From Bryobacterales bacterium (GTDB taxonomy: Bacteria > Acidobacteriota > Terriglobia > Bryobacterales > Bryobacteraceae): 64,000 nt of DNA. The notes under the pieces are model-generated. The model was not told the origin of the DNA and made no database searches. It saw nothing but the letters and a program-made list of their open reading frames with translations. Shown here piece by piece: positions 8,782 through 17,879 of the stretch. Every line of letters begins with the position of its first letter. The first letter of the stretch is position 1. The stretch covers positions 1 to 64,000 of the forward strand of contig JADZAF010000193.1 of NCBI GenBank assembly GCA_020852755.1, in the 5' to 3' direction. Both the position numbers and the translations under genes were made by a program.

Positions 8782-10802
8782 AGGTTCACCCCCTCGAAAG
8801 CCAGGATGCCGTGTATCTCCAGCCGGTCAATGACGCCCCTCCACTCCCCGTTGGACCAGTTCCCGTTGACCGGCCGCCCACCGGGTTCGAAGGTCACCCG
8901 GGAAGGAGGCCCCGCCAGCCGGGCGCGAATCTCCAGCGGGCCAACGGCGGGGACGAAGTCGCTGATGGCGTATTCGGCGGCCACCTGCATGGCCGAGCAG
9001 TTGACCAGGTGCAGGGCCAGCCGGCCGGATTTCTTCCGCAGCGCCACCTCAATTGACGGCGGGCCGGCTACCTCAACCAGCGGGGTGAACAACCGGCGCA
9101 TGACTTTGTCCAGGAACTGGCGGGCGGGCGCGGCGTGGGTGGCCGTGAAGACTTTTCCGAAGGGCCCGTAAATCGCCGCGATTTTCCCGGAACCCAAGGC
9201 GCTCAAGGTGGCGGCGCACTTGCCGTCCCGGGTGGAATCGAAGGCCGGGTAGCGCTGTTCGATGGCCTGGGCATCCCGGGGTTCCACATCCTGCCACAAG
9301 CCGGTCAGGTTGCCGAAGACCTCCTCGGCGGGGACGAAGGCGGGCTGTGGGGAGGGCTGGCCCAGGAAGCGGACCGGCAATTCGCCGGAGAACAGCGCGG
9401 CGTTCTCCGCGCCCACCAGCAGGAGATTCCCGCCGTTTCTCACGTAGCGGACGAGGGCCGGCTTGAAGTGCAGGCCGATGTCCTGCCAGTCGGGGACGGC
9501 GATAACCGGATACAGTGCCGCAACTTCCTCCAGCCGCCATTCGGGAATCACGTCGACGGAATAGTGGCATTCCACCAGGGCGTCGATCAGGCCGCGGGCG
9601 GGGTCGACCGCGCTGCCCCAACTGCCGAAGAGCTTGTTGGCGGTCGTGTAGAGGCAGTGCTTGGAGAAGAGCACGCCGACCTGGGGCACGCCTGCGGTCT
9701 TGTGGCTAAGCGCTTGCCGCAGCCGGCAAAAGCGGGCCACCTTAGCCATTACGGCGATGTAGCGGTCGTCGATCTTACCCGCGCGCGTGGGCTGGTAGTA
9801 GATCTGAAATCCGCCGCCCTGGGCCAGCACGACGGAGGCCTCCTGCTGGAGCTGAGTGGAAGACTTGTGGCTGAAGCCGATGCCCCGGGAGCCGCTCTGA
9901 AAGCCCCAGGCCATGAGGTCCCAGGGGTTTCCCACTCCGGCGAGATAGCGGGCGTCCAGCCGGGCGGTGGAGATGCTGGCGTTGCCGAGGTAATCGCCCG
10001 AGAGGTAGTCCACCGGGATTTCGGGCCGTTCGGGAACCAGGGTGGTGTAGAGCCAGTTGCTGGCTACCTGGAATTTGGGCCGCTGCCGGTGTAGTTCGCC
10101 GATGTAATGAGCGACGTAGCGGCGGAACTGGGCGCGGTTGAATTCCAGGAACTCCTGCCAGCCGCGTTCGCCAGGGCCTCGCGGCAAGGGGGCAATGCCG
10201 GTGGCCCGGGTAAAGGCTTCGGCGGCGGCCTGGCCGTAGTCCGGGCGCACGGCCCAGCACTCGCCGTCCACCCAGGCGCCGTCCAGGTCGTACTTCCCGG
10301 AGACCTCGAGGAGCTGAGGGATCATGAGCTTGTCCACGTAGGGCCCCCAGGTGCTGGTGGCGTTGGGGTCGGGGGCGCCGTCCGGGCGGACGCAGGCCCA
10401 CTCCGGGTGCTGCCGGATGGCGAGCGAGTCCCACAGACCCGAGAAATGGATAAACAGGGCCACGCCGTGCCGGGCAGTAGCGGCGCGCCAGATGGCGAGC
10501 GAGTCCTTGACGATGTGAGGCGCCGGGGTCCCCACCCGGGAGGGGTAGCCGAGATACCCGACGTGGCCCTTGCAGTCGTACTGAACGAAGTCGGGCTTCA
10601 CCTGGGTGAGGAGGCGCTCGACCATTTCGTCGCTGACATCGCGCCCGAGGGCCGGATCGCCGGGATTGGGGTGCAGGTCGAAGTGCAGGCCGAAGAAGCA
10701 GTCCCGGCGGGGGAGGCGGGCGGGCTGGGCCGCCAGGCGCAGGGGCGCAAGGATTGGAGCGGCGGCAGCGGTTTTCAGAAAAACGCGTCGGTTTAGCGGC
10801 AT
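8778..10802 (-). CDS. Tat-exported glycoside-hydrolase-like protein (copy 2)
   Basis: A 674-residue paralogue of the downstream gene, co-linear along its whole length: the same FFGLHFDLHP, QYDCKGHVGYLGYPS, PEWACVRPDG and DGAWVDGECWAVRPDY blocks and the same IPEWRLEE and HGILAFEG ends. The signal peptide is twin-arginine (NRRVFLKTAA). It is the first gene of the pair; its stop overlaps the next start by 4 bp. Divergence is spread over the protein, so this is an old tandem duplication and not a recent copy. Likely substrate is an extracellular glycan taken up by the nearby TonB receptors (inference). Confidence 0.75.
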   Translation of the reverse strand: MPLNRRVFLKTAAAAPILAPLRLAAQPARLPRRDCFFGLHFDLHPNPGDPALGRDVSDEMVERLLTQVKPDFVQYDCKGHVGYLGYPSRVGTPAPHIVKDSLAIWRAATARHGVALFIHFSGLWDSLAIRQHPEWACVRPDGAPDPNATSTWGPYVDKLMIPQLLEVSGKYDLDGAWVDGECWAVRPDYGQAAAEAFTRATGIAPLPRGPGERGWQEFLEFNRAQFRRYVAHYIGELHRQRPKFQVASNWLYTTLVPERPEIPVDYLSGDYLGNASISTARLDARYLAGVGNPWDLMAWGFQSGSRGIGFSHKSSTQLQQEASVVLAQGGGFQIYYQPTRAGKIDDRYIAVMAKVARFCRLRQALSHKTAGVPQVGVLFSKHCLYTTANKLFGSWGSAVDPARGLIDALVECHYSVDVIPEWRLEEVAALYPVIAVPDWQDIGLHFKPALVRYVRNGGNLLLVGAENAALFSGELPVRFLGQPSPQPAFVPAEEVFGNLTGLWQDVEPRDAQAIEQRYPAFDSTRDGKCAATLSALGSGKIAAIYGPFGKVFTATHAAPARQFLDKVMRRLFTPLVEVAGPPSIEVALRKKSGRLALHLVNCSAMQVAAEYAISDFVPAVGPLEIRARLAGPPSRVTFEPGGRPVNGNWSNGEWRGVIDRLEIHGILAFEGVNL

Positions 10803-11032
10803 GGCAGACTACCGATTCTAATGCAAGCCGCCGGGCGGTCATGTCCCACCCCCACCCGAGGGTGCGCGTGCCAGCAGCGGGGAGGATCTCAGGAACACTC
10901 CCTTGAAAACCCTCACTGCGGGGAAGGCCTGGCGTGCCGTAACCGCGACCGGCGGGGCGGCTTTGGAAACACGTCGAGAGAAAGCCAACCGCGGTCTCAT
11001 CAGCCTGGCCACCCCCTCCGGTTCTCATGATG

Positions 11033-11048
11033 TTAACGATTCTTAAGA
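11033..11048 (+). promoter_or_regulatory. Direct-repeat operator candidate, copy 1
   Basis: TTAACG-AT-TCTTAAGA. The same arrangement TTAACG-NN-TCTTAAGA recurs exactly 110 bp downstream. TCTTAAGA is itself a perfect palindrome, as expected of a dimeric regulator site. This copy lies upstream of the putative -35. Confidence 0.45.
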
Positions 11049-11078
11049 TGGGTCGCTACCTTAACAGATTTTTTAGTC

Positions 11079-11107
11079 TTGACTTCTGACATCAACGGTA
11101 GGAGAAT
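11079..11107 (+). promoter_or_regulatory. Weak sigma70-type promoter
   Basis: TTGACT (11079-11084), 17-bp spacer, GAGAAT (11102-11107). The -35 matches consensus at 5 of 6 positions and the -10 at 4 of 6. Predicted start is about 70 nt before the TonB receptor ATG. Confidence 0.4.
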
Positions 11108-11142
11108 CGCCATGAGGTACCGTTGCTGAACGGGGTGAAGGA

Positions 11143-11158
11143 TTAACGTGTCTTAAGA
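11143..11158 (+). promoter_or_regulatory. Direct-repeat operator candidate, copy 2
   Basis: TTAACG-TG-TCTTAAGA, the second copy of the motif at 11033. It would fall in the leader between the predicted transcription start and the ribosome-binding site, so the two copies bracket the promoter, an arrangement compatible with DNA looping. Confidence 0.45.
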
Positions 11159-11182
11159 ATGTAGGGAGAAAGGGAAAGGTCT

Positions 11183-14100
11183 ATGACACGAGTTTCATGG
11201 GTCGTGGCGGCATTCGTAATTCTGAGTTTGATCCCTGCGAATCTTCCGGCCCAGGCTATCTACGCGACCCTCACGGGGGTCGTTTCCGATCAGTCGGAAG
11301 CCCTTGTCACGCAGGCCACAGTCAGGCTGCGGGACGAGAGATCCAACTCGATGCGCGAGACGGTCACCAATAACCAGGGGTATTACACATTCGCTTCCGT
11401 TCCGGTCGGCACGTATGAGCTGACGGTGGAGGCGGCAGGCTTCGCGGTGTATAGAGAGACCGGGGTAGCTCTCGGCGGCGGCGAGCGGCGCAATATCAAC
11501 GTCAGCCTGAAGATCGGCGCCACCACGGAGAGCGTCGTGGTCCAGGGCACGCCGGAGTTGCTGGTTCCGGTCGATTCCGGCGAGAAATCGACCACGCTGA
11601 ATGTCAAACAACTCCAGAACTTCGTCCAGGTGGGAAGCAACGCCGCTGAGTTCATCAAGATCATGCCCGGCTTCGGCATCCAGAACGGCATCACCAACGC
11701 GGCGAACTACAGCGGGCAGACCATCGGGATCAACGCCAACGGCAACGCGGGCAGCCAGAGCCCGCTGAACAACGCTTACTCCTACAACGGGCTACCCGGC
11801 AACACACTGGACATCACGGCCGACGGAGCGCACGTTTCCGATCCCGGCTGCAACTGTGACACGCCGGTCAATCCCAACTCCGAAATGATCGCCGAGTTCA
11901 AGATCACGATGTCGAATTTCAGCGCCGAGACGCAGAAGGGTCCGGCGGTGATCAGCTCGGTGGCCAAATCCGGCGGCACGGAATTCCACGGATCGGGCTT
12001 CATGTACGGCCGGGACTACCGGTTGAACTCGAACGACTGGATCTCCAATGCCAGCTCCAAGCCGAGGCCGGAGAACAAGTATTACTATCCGGGCTTCACC
12101 TTGGGCGGGCCGCTGGTGATCCCCAAGACCGGCCTCGACCGCAACAGCAACAAGCTGTTCTTCTATACCGGGTATCAGTATTTCTACCAGGTGCTGGATA
12201 CCGGCCTGCTGCGCGCGGCGGTGCCGACAGAAGGGATGCGGAACGGCAACTTCTCGCCCGCGGAACTCGAGAAGATGGGAGCCATCACGGCTTCCGGAGG
12301 GCCTCCCAGCCAGATCAACGCCCGCAACCTGGCCCTGTACCCGAACGGGATCATCCCGGCGACGGCGATCGACAAGAACATGCAGGCGCTAATGAACCTG
12401 TACCCCAAGCCGAATGCGGATCCCAATGCCACGGGCGGATACAACTGGACCGACGACCTGACCTTCAACCAGAACAACCACCAGTGGCTGACCCGGGTGG
12501 ATTACAACATCAGCGACAACACCAAGCTGTTCGTCCGCTACAACCTGCAGCGCGAACTGCAGCGCTTCCCCATCCAGGTCTGGTCGAACAACACCACCCA
12601 GCAGCTTCCCTACCCGAGCAGCGTGCTGGGCAAGAACCGCTCGGACTCGGTGACCGCGTCCCTGACCCACGTGTTCAGCCCCAGCATGACGAACGAAGTT
12701 GTTTTCGGTTATACGTTCATCGGTTTTCCGAACGTGTTCGAGGATCCGGACAAAGTGGATCCGGCCAAAGTGGGCTTTAACTACAAGCTGGTCTACAAGA
12801 ACAACGTTGCCCAGATTCCGAACTTCAGCGGCAGCTCGGAGATGGCCCGCATCAACAACTACGGCGGCTTTGAAGTGGGGGGGCCCTCGGCCGGGCTGTA
12901 CGCCAACAAGTGGCTGCCCAGCTTCAGCGATACGCTCACCAAGGTATTGGGCAGGCACACGTTCAAGGCGGGCTTCTTCTTCGAATGGATCCGGAACGCC
13001 CAGCCGGCCAGCAACGCCTCGATGGGAGCAATGACGTTCAACCATAGCAGCAGCAACAGCCTGGGCAACGACTACGCCGACATGCTGATCGGGAACCTGA
13101 ACTCGTTCCAGCAGTACTCCTTCAACCGGGTGAACGACATTTCGTATAAGACCTACGAGGGATTCCTCCAGGACTCCTGGAAGATTCACAAGCGCTTCAC
13201 GCTGGAACTGGGAATGCGCATTACGCACTTCACGCCCTGGATCGACCGGCTGGGATACGGGTTTTCGATCTTCGATTACTCCAAGTACAACGCCAGCTGC
13301 ACGCCGACGCAGTACTGCGGGTTCCTGTGGAACAAGCGGGATCCCAGCGTTCCGCTGGGCGGGTTCCCCACCCGGAGCGCCTTCTACCAGCCACGCTTCG
13401 GCATCGCCTACGATCTGTTCGGCGACGGCAGGACCGTGATTCGCGGCGGATGGGGAATGTACTACTTCCACTCGGGACAGTTCACGACCGGACTGGACGT
13501 CGCCGCCGGGGTTCAGACGATCAACCTGAGCAACAACCAGGGCATCGGGCCGTCGCCTTACGTGGTGGGCAGTGCTGCAAACGCCACGCCGCTGATGGCG
13601 AGAGACCTGGACAACATGAACGTCGCGGCCCGGGCGCTTTCACCCGGCGCGGTCGACGCGGTTGACGACCGGCAGCCTCTGACCAAGAGCTACAGCTTTA
13701 CCATCGCGCAGAGGATGCCCTGGTCGAGTCTGCTGGAAGTGGCCTACGTGGGCAACGAGAGTACGGACCTGGCCTACTCGGGCGGCCCGGACAGCAACAT
13801 CAACCGCGTGCCGGTGGGGGCAATGCTCTCGTCCGCGAACGGGGGTGTGGATCCCAACACCCTGATCGCGGACAACTTCCGGCCGCTGAAGGGCTTTTCA
13901 AACCTCAACCTGGCGACTCACGGCGCCTACGCGAACTACAATTCGCTGCAGACCACGTGGACCCGCGCCCGGGGCCGCTACACCCTCAGCATGAACTACA
14001 CCTTCTCGAAAGCCCTGGGCATCCAGACGGGCACCGGAACATCCCCCAGTATTGGCGACCAGTTCAACATGCGAAACAACTACGGGGTGATGCCCAGCAA

Positions 14101-14710
14101 CCGGACCCATATCTTCAACGCCGCCTATTCGGTGGAGTTGGGCAACTTCGCCCGGAACAGGATCGCCGGCGGCTTCGTGAACGGCTGGCAGGTGTCCGGG
14201 CTGCTGCAACTCCAGAGCGGTGCCAATCTCACCGGGTACCGGAGCAATGACTTCGGCATGAACACCAACAGCTACAAGATCCCGGGGACGACATTCAATG
14301 TCAGCAACGTGTCGCTGCTGGGGACGCCGAACCTGTCTCTCCGCCCGCTGATCACCTGCGACCCAACGGCGAATCTCGGAGAAAACCAGTACCTGGATCA
14401 GGCCTGTTTCGCCATGCCGACGCAGGTCGGCCAGAACGGACCCAACACGCTGCCGGTGATCTACGGTCCGGGCTTCTTCAACGCGGACCTGGGGCTGTTC
14501 AAGAACTTTGATCTGAGCGAAAGCAAGAGGCTACAGTTTCGCTTCAACGGGTACAATTTCCTGAACCATCCGCTTTGGTCCTTCTCGAATCAAAACCTGA
14601 CTCTCGGATTCGACCGCAATACCGGGAAGCTCAATACGCCGCTGTTCGGCTACGTGACGGAGAAGCAGGGCCGCCGCGTCATCCAGCTTGCAGTGAAGTT
14701 CATCTTCTGA
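11183..14710 (+). CDS. Oar-like TonB-dependent receptor 1
   Basis: A 1175-residue outer-membrane protein. It has a Sec signal peptide (about residues 1-25), a carboxypeptidase-regulatory-like beta-sandwich (about 28-115, including LTGVVSDQSEALV and YTFASVPVGTYELTVEA), a plug domain, and a long beta-barrel ending in the aromatic residue F (QLAVKFIF) needed for BAM insertion. This is the architecture of the Oar-like receptors expanded in Acidobacteriota and thought to import large saccharides or peptides. The start is preceded by GGGAGAAAGGGAAAGG. It is followed by a convergent hairpin terminator. Regulation probably involves the two 16-bp motifs upstream. Ligand unknown. Confidence 0.9.
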   Translation: MTRVSWVVAAFVILSLIPANLPAQAIYATLTGVVSDQSEALVTQATVRLRDERSNSMRETVTNNQGYYTFASVPVGTYELTVEAAGFAVYRETGVALGGGERRNINVSLKIGATTESVVVQGTPELLVPVDSGEKSTTLNVKQLQNFVQVGSNAAEFIKIMPGFGIQNGITNAANYSGQTIGINANGNAGSQSPLNNAYSYNGLPGNTLDITADGAHVSDPGCNCDTPVNPNSEMIAEFKITMSNFSAETQKGPAVISSVAKSGGTEFHGSGFMYGRDYRLNSNDWISNASSKPRPENKYYYPGFTLGGPLVIPKTGLDRNSNKLFFYTGYQYFYQVLDTGLLRAAVPTEGMRNGNFSPAELEKMGAITASGGPPSQINARNLALYPNGIIPATAIDKNMQALMNLYPKPNADPNATGGYNWTDDLTFNQNNHQWLTRVDYNISDNTKLFVRYNLQRELQRFPIQVWSNNTTQQLPYPSSVLGKNRSDSVTASLTHVFSPSMTNEVVFGYTFIGFPNVFEDPDKVDPAKVGFNYKLVYKNNVAQIPNFSGSSEMARINNYGGFEVGGPSAGLYANKWLPSFSDTLTKVLGRHTFKAGFFFEWIRNAQPASNASMGAMTFNHSSSNSLGNDYADMLIGNLNSFQQYSFNRVNDISYKTYEGFLQDSWKIHKRFTLELGMRITHFTPWIDRLGYGFSIFDYSKYNASCTPTQYCGFLWNKRDPSVPLGGFPTRSAFYQPRFGIAYDLFGDGRTVIRGGWGMYYFHSGQFTTGLDVAAGVQTINLSNNQGIGPSPYVVGSAANATPLMARDLDNMNVAARALSPGAVDAVDDRQPLTKSYSFTIAQRMPWSSLLEVAYVGNESTDLAYSGGPDSNINRVPVGAMLSSANGGVDPNTLIADNFRPLKGFSNLNLATHGAYANYNSLQTTWTRARGRYTLSMNYTFSKALGIQTGTGTSPSIGDQFNMRNNYGVMPSNRTHIFNAAYSVELGNFARNRIAGGFVNGWQVSGLLQLQSGANLTGYRSNDFGMNTNSYKIPGTTFNVSNVSLLGTPNLSLRPLITCDPTANLGENQYLDQACFAMPTQVGQNGPNTLPVIYGPGFFNADLGLFKNFDLSESKRLQFRFNGYNFLNHPLWSFSNQNLTLGFDRNTGKLNTPLFGYVTEKQGRRVIQLAVKFIF

Positions 14711-14719
14711 CGAACGAAC

Positions 14720-14746
14720 GGGGGGCGGGTCTGACGGCCTGCCCCC
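14720..14746. terminator. Hairpin between convergent genes
   Basis: GGGGGCGGG (14721-14729) pairs with CCTGCCCCC (14738-14746) with one mismatch and an 8-nt loop; TCACTTTT follows on the plus strand. It sits 10 nt after the TonB receptor stop and abuts the stop of the minus-strand gene. Confidence 0.5.
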
Positions 14747-16405
14747 TCACTTTTCCGGCTCCTCCACTCTCAGCACCCGGCCTGCCGCAACGCCCTTCAA
14801 AACCTGCCTGATCCCGCTGGGCCATACAATCTCCACGGAAGCGATTTTGCCTTCCCCGCCCAGGCCGAAATGCACACGGCGGTCGCTGGAGGACATGAAG
14901 CCCACGCTGACCGCCACGTGGTTGTACAGCACCCGCCCGGCGGCGGTGGTCAGTTTGACTTTGGCCCCGATGGCGTCCCGGGCGCTCTTGCGGCCCACCA
15001 GGTCGAGCATCAGCCAGTGATTGCCGGGCGCGCCGCTGTTCAGCAGGATGCGCGGAGGCTCGTTCAGCGAGGTCACGACGATATCCAGCGCGCCGTCCCC
15101 GTTCAGATCGCCGAAGGCCGAACCGCGCTGATAACCTTTGCGCAGGAAGTCTTTGCCCATCCCGGCGGAGACATCGGTGAAGGACTTGCCGTCCACGTTC
15201 TCGAACAGGGTATCGTGCTGGGGGGACTTCTCGCTCATCATGTCCACGTCGCCGTTGGCGGAGTAGATATCCTTCCAGCCGTCGTTGTTGTAGTCGATGA
15301 AGCCGTTGCTCCAGCCGGAGAAGGGCATGCTCAGCTTGTGGACCTGAGAGAGGGAGGAATAGCTTTGGAAGAGGTCGCCGCGATTGCGCAGCAACTGCCA
15401 GATCTGGCCCATCAGGTTGTTATAGAAGATGTCGATCTTGCCGTCGTTGTTGAAGTCCCTGGCGTCGCAGCCCATCGAGGAGCCGACCTGAGCGTTCTCG
15501 TTGTACGCCACGCCCAGCTCCAGACCCTTCTCCTCGAAGGTTCCGTTCTTCCGGTTCACAAACAGCGCGTTGGGCTCGGTGTCATGGGCGACGAACAGGT
15601 CCATCCAGCCGTCGTCGTTGAAATCGGCCACCGAGACGCCCATCCCTTTTCCGGGCGCCGCGGCGAACCCGGCTTTCGCGGTCACCTCGGTGAACCTGCC
15701 CTTGCCGAGGTTGCGAAATAACTGGTGCGGCACGCTGGGATAGAGGCGCGGGTCGCAGTAGTAGTCGCGGTCGCTCATCATGCAGCGGGCGTCGGATTTG
15801 GGGTTCCACAGGGTGTAGTTGGAGACGAACAGGTCCTGCAGGCCGTCGCGGTCGTAGTCGAACCAGGCGGCGGCGATGCTGAGGGTATCGGCCGGCTTGC
15901 CGCCGATGCCGGAAGCCGCTGTCACGTCGGTGAAGGTGCCGTCCCCGTTGTTGTGGTAGAGAACGTTCCGGCCGATGCCGCACAGGAAGAGGTCCGCGAA
16001 GCCGTCATTGTCGTAGTCGCCCGCCGCCACGCCGAAGTTGAAGTCGAGGTGCTCGCCGCTGAGGCCGGCCCTGGACGTGATGTCCTCAAACGCGCCGCCG
16101 CCCGTCTGCCGCAGCAGGCAGTTGAAATACGATTTGTCCTTCTTCGTCAGTTCCGGCAGGCTGGCGCCGTTGGTGAAGAAGATGTCCAGGCGGCCGTCAT
16201 TGTCGAAGTCGAAAATGGCCACCCCGCCGCACATCGGCTGCGGAAAGAACTTGCGGCCGCCGGCGAAACCGTTGTTGGTGACGTAAGAGATCTTCGATCG
16301 CGGAGCCACGTCCGTGAAGGACGGCCTCCCGGCCGGCTCCGCGGCCGCTAACAGGAGCCAGGCGGCGCCCGTGCCGGCAGCCAGCGGGAGAAGAGCGCGC
16401 TTCAT
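14747..16405 (-). CDS. CRTAC1-type FG-GAP/ASPIC-UnbV protein
   Basis: A 552-residue secreted protein with a Sec signal (about residues 1-23). It has seven FG-GAP/VCBS blades with calcium-binding DxDxDG-like loops (such as FDFDNDGRLDIF, GDYDNDGFADLF, ADFNDDGWMDLF and GDLNGDGALDIV) forming a beta-propeller. The C-terminal ASPIC/UnbV domain follows (IGAKVKLTTAAGRVLYN, then HFGLGGEGKIASVEIVWPSG). The family is extracellular and probably binds ligand or matrix. Its ATG overlaps the stop of the upstream TPR gene by 4 bp, so the two are made together, a pairing that recurs in Acidobacteriota. Confidence 0.9.
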   Translation of the reverse strand: MKRALLPLAAGTGAAWLLLAAAEPAGRPSFTDVAPRSKISYVTNNGFAGGRKFFPQPMCGGVAIFDFDNDGRLDIFFTNGASLPELTKKDKSYFNCLLRQTGGGAFEDITSRAGLSGEHLDFNFGVAAGDYDNDGFADLFLCGIGRNVLYHNNGDGTFTDVTAASGIGGKPADTLSIAAAWFDYDRDGLQDLFVSNYTLWNPKSDARCMMSDRDYYCDPRLYPSVPHQLFRNLGKGRFTEVTAKAGFAAAPGKGMGVSVADFNDDGWMDLFVAHDTEPNALFVNRKNGTFEEKGLELGVAYNENAQVGSSMGCDARDFNNDGKIDIFYNNLMGQIWQLLRNRGDLFQSYSSLSQVHKLSMPFSGWSNGFIDYNNDGWKDIYSANGDVDMMSEKSPQHDTLFENVDGKSFTDVSAGMGKDFLRKGYQRGSAFGDLNGDGALDIVVTSLNEPPRILLNSGAPGNHWLMLDLVGRKSARDAIGAKVKLTTAAGRVLYNHVAVSVGFMSSSDRRVHFGLGGEGKIASVEIVWPSGIRQVLKGVAAGRVLRVEEPEK

Positions 16406-17517
16406 TCCCGGGTGACCTTGTACTGCCTGACCCGTTGTTCCATGGTCAGCTTCTGCGCCAGGGCCTTTTCGCGGTCGCCGTCGGCCTTGCGCCCCAGGCG
16501 GTAGTAGACGGTAGCCAGGGCAATGTGGGCCTCCACGAACCGGGGCGCCCGCCGGATCAGCGATTCCAGGCCGGCGCGAGCCTCGTTGAGCCTGCCGGCG
16601 GCGAGGTTGACGGAAGCGAGCTGAAACTCCGCGCGGAACTCGCCCGGCCGCACCTGTAGCGCCCGGGCCAGGAGCTTGCGTGCGCTGTCGTAATCCTGGT
16701 CCTGGCGGAGCAGGGCGCCGAGCTGCAGGTTGGATTCGAAATCGTTGGGATTCAGCTCAAGCTCCTTCTGGAAAGCCCGGCGGGCGGCAGCGGTGTCGCC
16801 GGTCTGGATGTGGGCCCGGCCGAGGTAGGAGTGGACTTCGGGGAGCTTGGGATTGAGCCTGGAGGCCTGCTCGAGATCGGCGATAGCGGCTTTGAAATCC
16901 AGGGCCTCCAGCCTGGCCGTACCCAACAGCAGCCGGGCTTCGGCCGAATCACCGTTCCGGAGGATCGGGTCGATGACCTGCTGCGCGCGCTCCACTTGCT
17001 TGTCGCGCAGCAGCGCGGTTCCCAGAAGATAGGCGAAGGCGAGGTCGCCCGGGCTCTGTTTCGCCCCTTCCTCCAGAAGCTGGATGACCTTCTGGTTCTC
17101 CCCGCGGCGGAGCCAGCAGTCGGCCAGCAGCAGGAGCACCTGGCGGTCGGAGGGCCGCTCGCGGTGCAGCGACGAGAACTCCCCGGCAGCGTCCGAGATG
17201 CGGCCGAGCTTGTAGTAGGCCAGGGCGAGGTTCAGGCGGATGCGCGGATCCCCGGGGCGAATCCGGAGCGCCTCGCGGTACTGCACGATGGCCTCGCCGA
17301 AGCGGCCGGCTCCGGCCAGCGCGGCGCCCAGGTTGGAGCGTGCGTCTCCGTTATCGGGGCGGAGCTTCAGGTAGGCCCGGTATTGGGGGATAGCCCGTTC
17401 CACCTCGCCCGCCTGATGCAGCGCGATGGCCCCCTGGAGAATCCGTTCGGCATTCTCCTGCCCGCTCGCGGCCTGGCCGAAAAGCAGGAGGGCCATCGCT
17501 GCCTGAAGCTGTACCAT
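16402..17517 (-). CDS. Tetratricopeptide-repeat protein
   Basis: A 371-residue protein with a hydrophobic N-terminus ending in ASGQ that looks like a signal peptide (about residues 1-19). About nine TPR helix pairs follow, with regular phrases such as AIPQYRAYLKLRPDNGDARSN, AIVQYREALRIRPGDPRIRL and AFQKELELNPNDFESNLQLG. TPR arrays mediate protein-protein contacts; this one is probably periplasmic and works with the co-translated CRTAC1 protein. The 5' end of this gene lies inside a 344-bp tandem duplication: a second, damaged copy of codons near residues 31-59 lies at 17686-17771. Confidence 0.85.
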   Translation of the reverse strand: MVQLQAAMALLLFGQAASGQENAERILQGAIALHQAGEVERAIPQYRAYLKLRPDNGDARSNLGAALAGAGRFGEAIVQYREALRIRPGDPRIRLNLALAYYKLGRISDAAGEFSSLHRERPSDRQVLLLLADCWLRRGENQKVIQLLEEGAKQSPGDLAFAYLLGTALLRDKQVERAQQVIDPILRNGDSAEARLLLGTARLEALDFKAAIADLEQASRLNPKLPEVHSYLGRAHIQTGDTAAARRAFQKELELNPNDFESNLQLGALLRQDQDYDSARKLLARALQVRPGEFRAEFQLASVNLAAGRLNEARAGLESLIRRAPRFVEAHIALATVYYRLGRKADGDREKALAQKLTMEQRVRQYKVTRE

Positions 17518-17685
17518 CGGCGCCCAAAAGCCCAGGATAGAACAACCGTGAGTGCCGCGCGCCGCGGGGAGGGACCGCTCCTTGCAGTCGCGGCTCGGTA
17601 ATGCCAGGCACGCGCCGGCCCACCCGGCGACTCCCGTTTCCGGCTCAGGATCTCACTTGACCGGGCCGCCGGGACGCTCCGGCCA
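17342..17685. repeat. Tandem duplication, first unit
   Basis: This unit holds the 5' part of the TPR gene, its upstream region, and a dead copy of the end of the enolase-superfamily gene (17653-17676). The block 17342-17427 matches 17686-17771 at 85 of 86 positions, and 17574-17676 matches 17778-17879 with a few substitutions and a 1-nt indel. Confidence 0.75.
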
Positions 17686-17879
17686 GCGTCTCCGTTATCG
17701 GGGCGGAGCTTCAGGCAGGCCCGGTATTGGGGGATAGCCCGTTCCACCTCGCCCGCCTGATGCAGCGCGATAGAACAACCGCTCCTTGCAGTCGGGGCTC
17801 GGTAGGCCGGGCACGCGCCGGCCCACCCGGCGATTCCCGTTACCGGCTCAGGATCTCACTTGACCGGGCCGCCGGGACG
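17686..17879. repeat. Tandem duplication, second unit with deletions
   Basis: The second unit begins with a TPR gene fragment and ends with the real C-terminal codons of the enolase-superfamily gene (17856-17879). Relative to the first unit it lacks the equivalents of about 17428-17535 (signal-peptide codons) and about 17549-17577; both breakpoints fall at short shared words (GAT and ACCG). Confidence 0.7.

Larger units (their letters stand above)
10803..11182. other. Divergent intergenic regulatory region
   Basis: A 380-bp gap between the divergent glycosidase operon and the first TonB receptor. The right part (about 11030-11180) is clearly richer in A+T than its surroundings and holds the repeated 16-bp motif and a weak promoter described separately. 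The left part shows nothing I can name. Confidence 0.6.

Noticed and set aside
12389-13471. Minus-strand open frame opposite TonB receptor 1
   Set aside because: Antisense shadow with Gly/Val/His-rich composition and no recognizable motif.
17367-17747. Open frame containing a second TPR-like start
   Set aside because: It reads the damaged duplicate of the TPR gene and the intergenic repeat. No ribosome-binding site or complete TPR.
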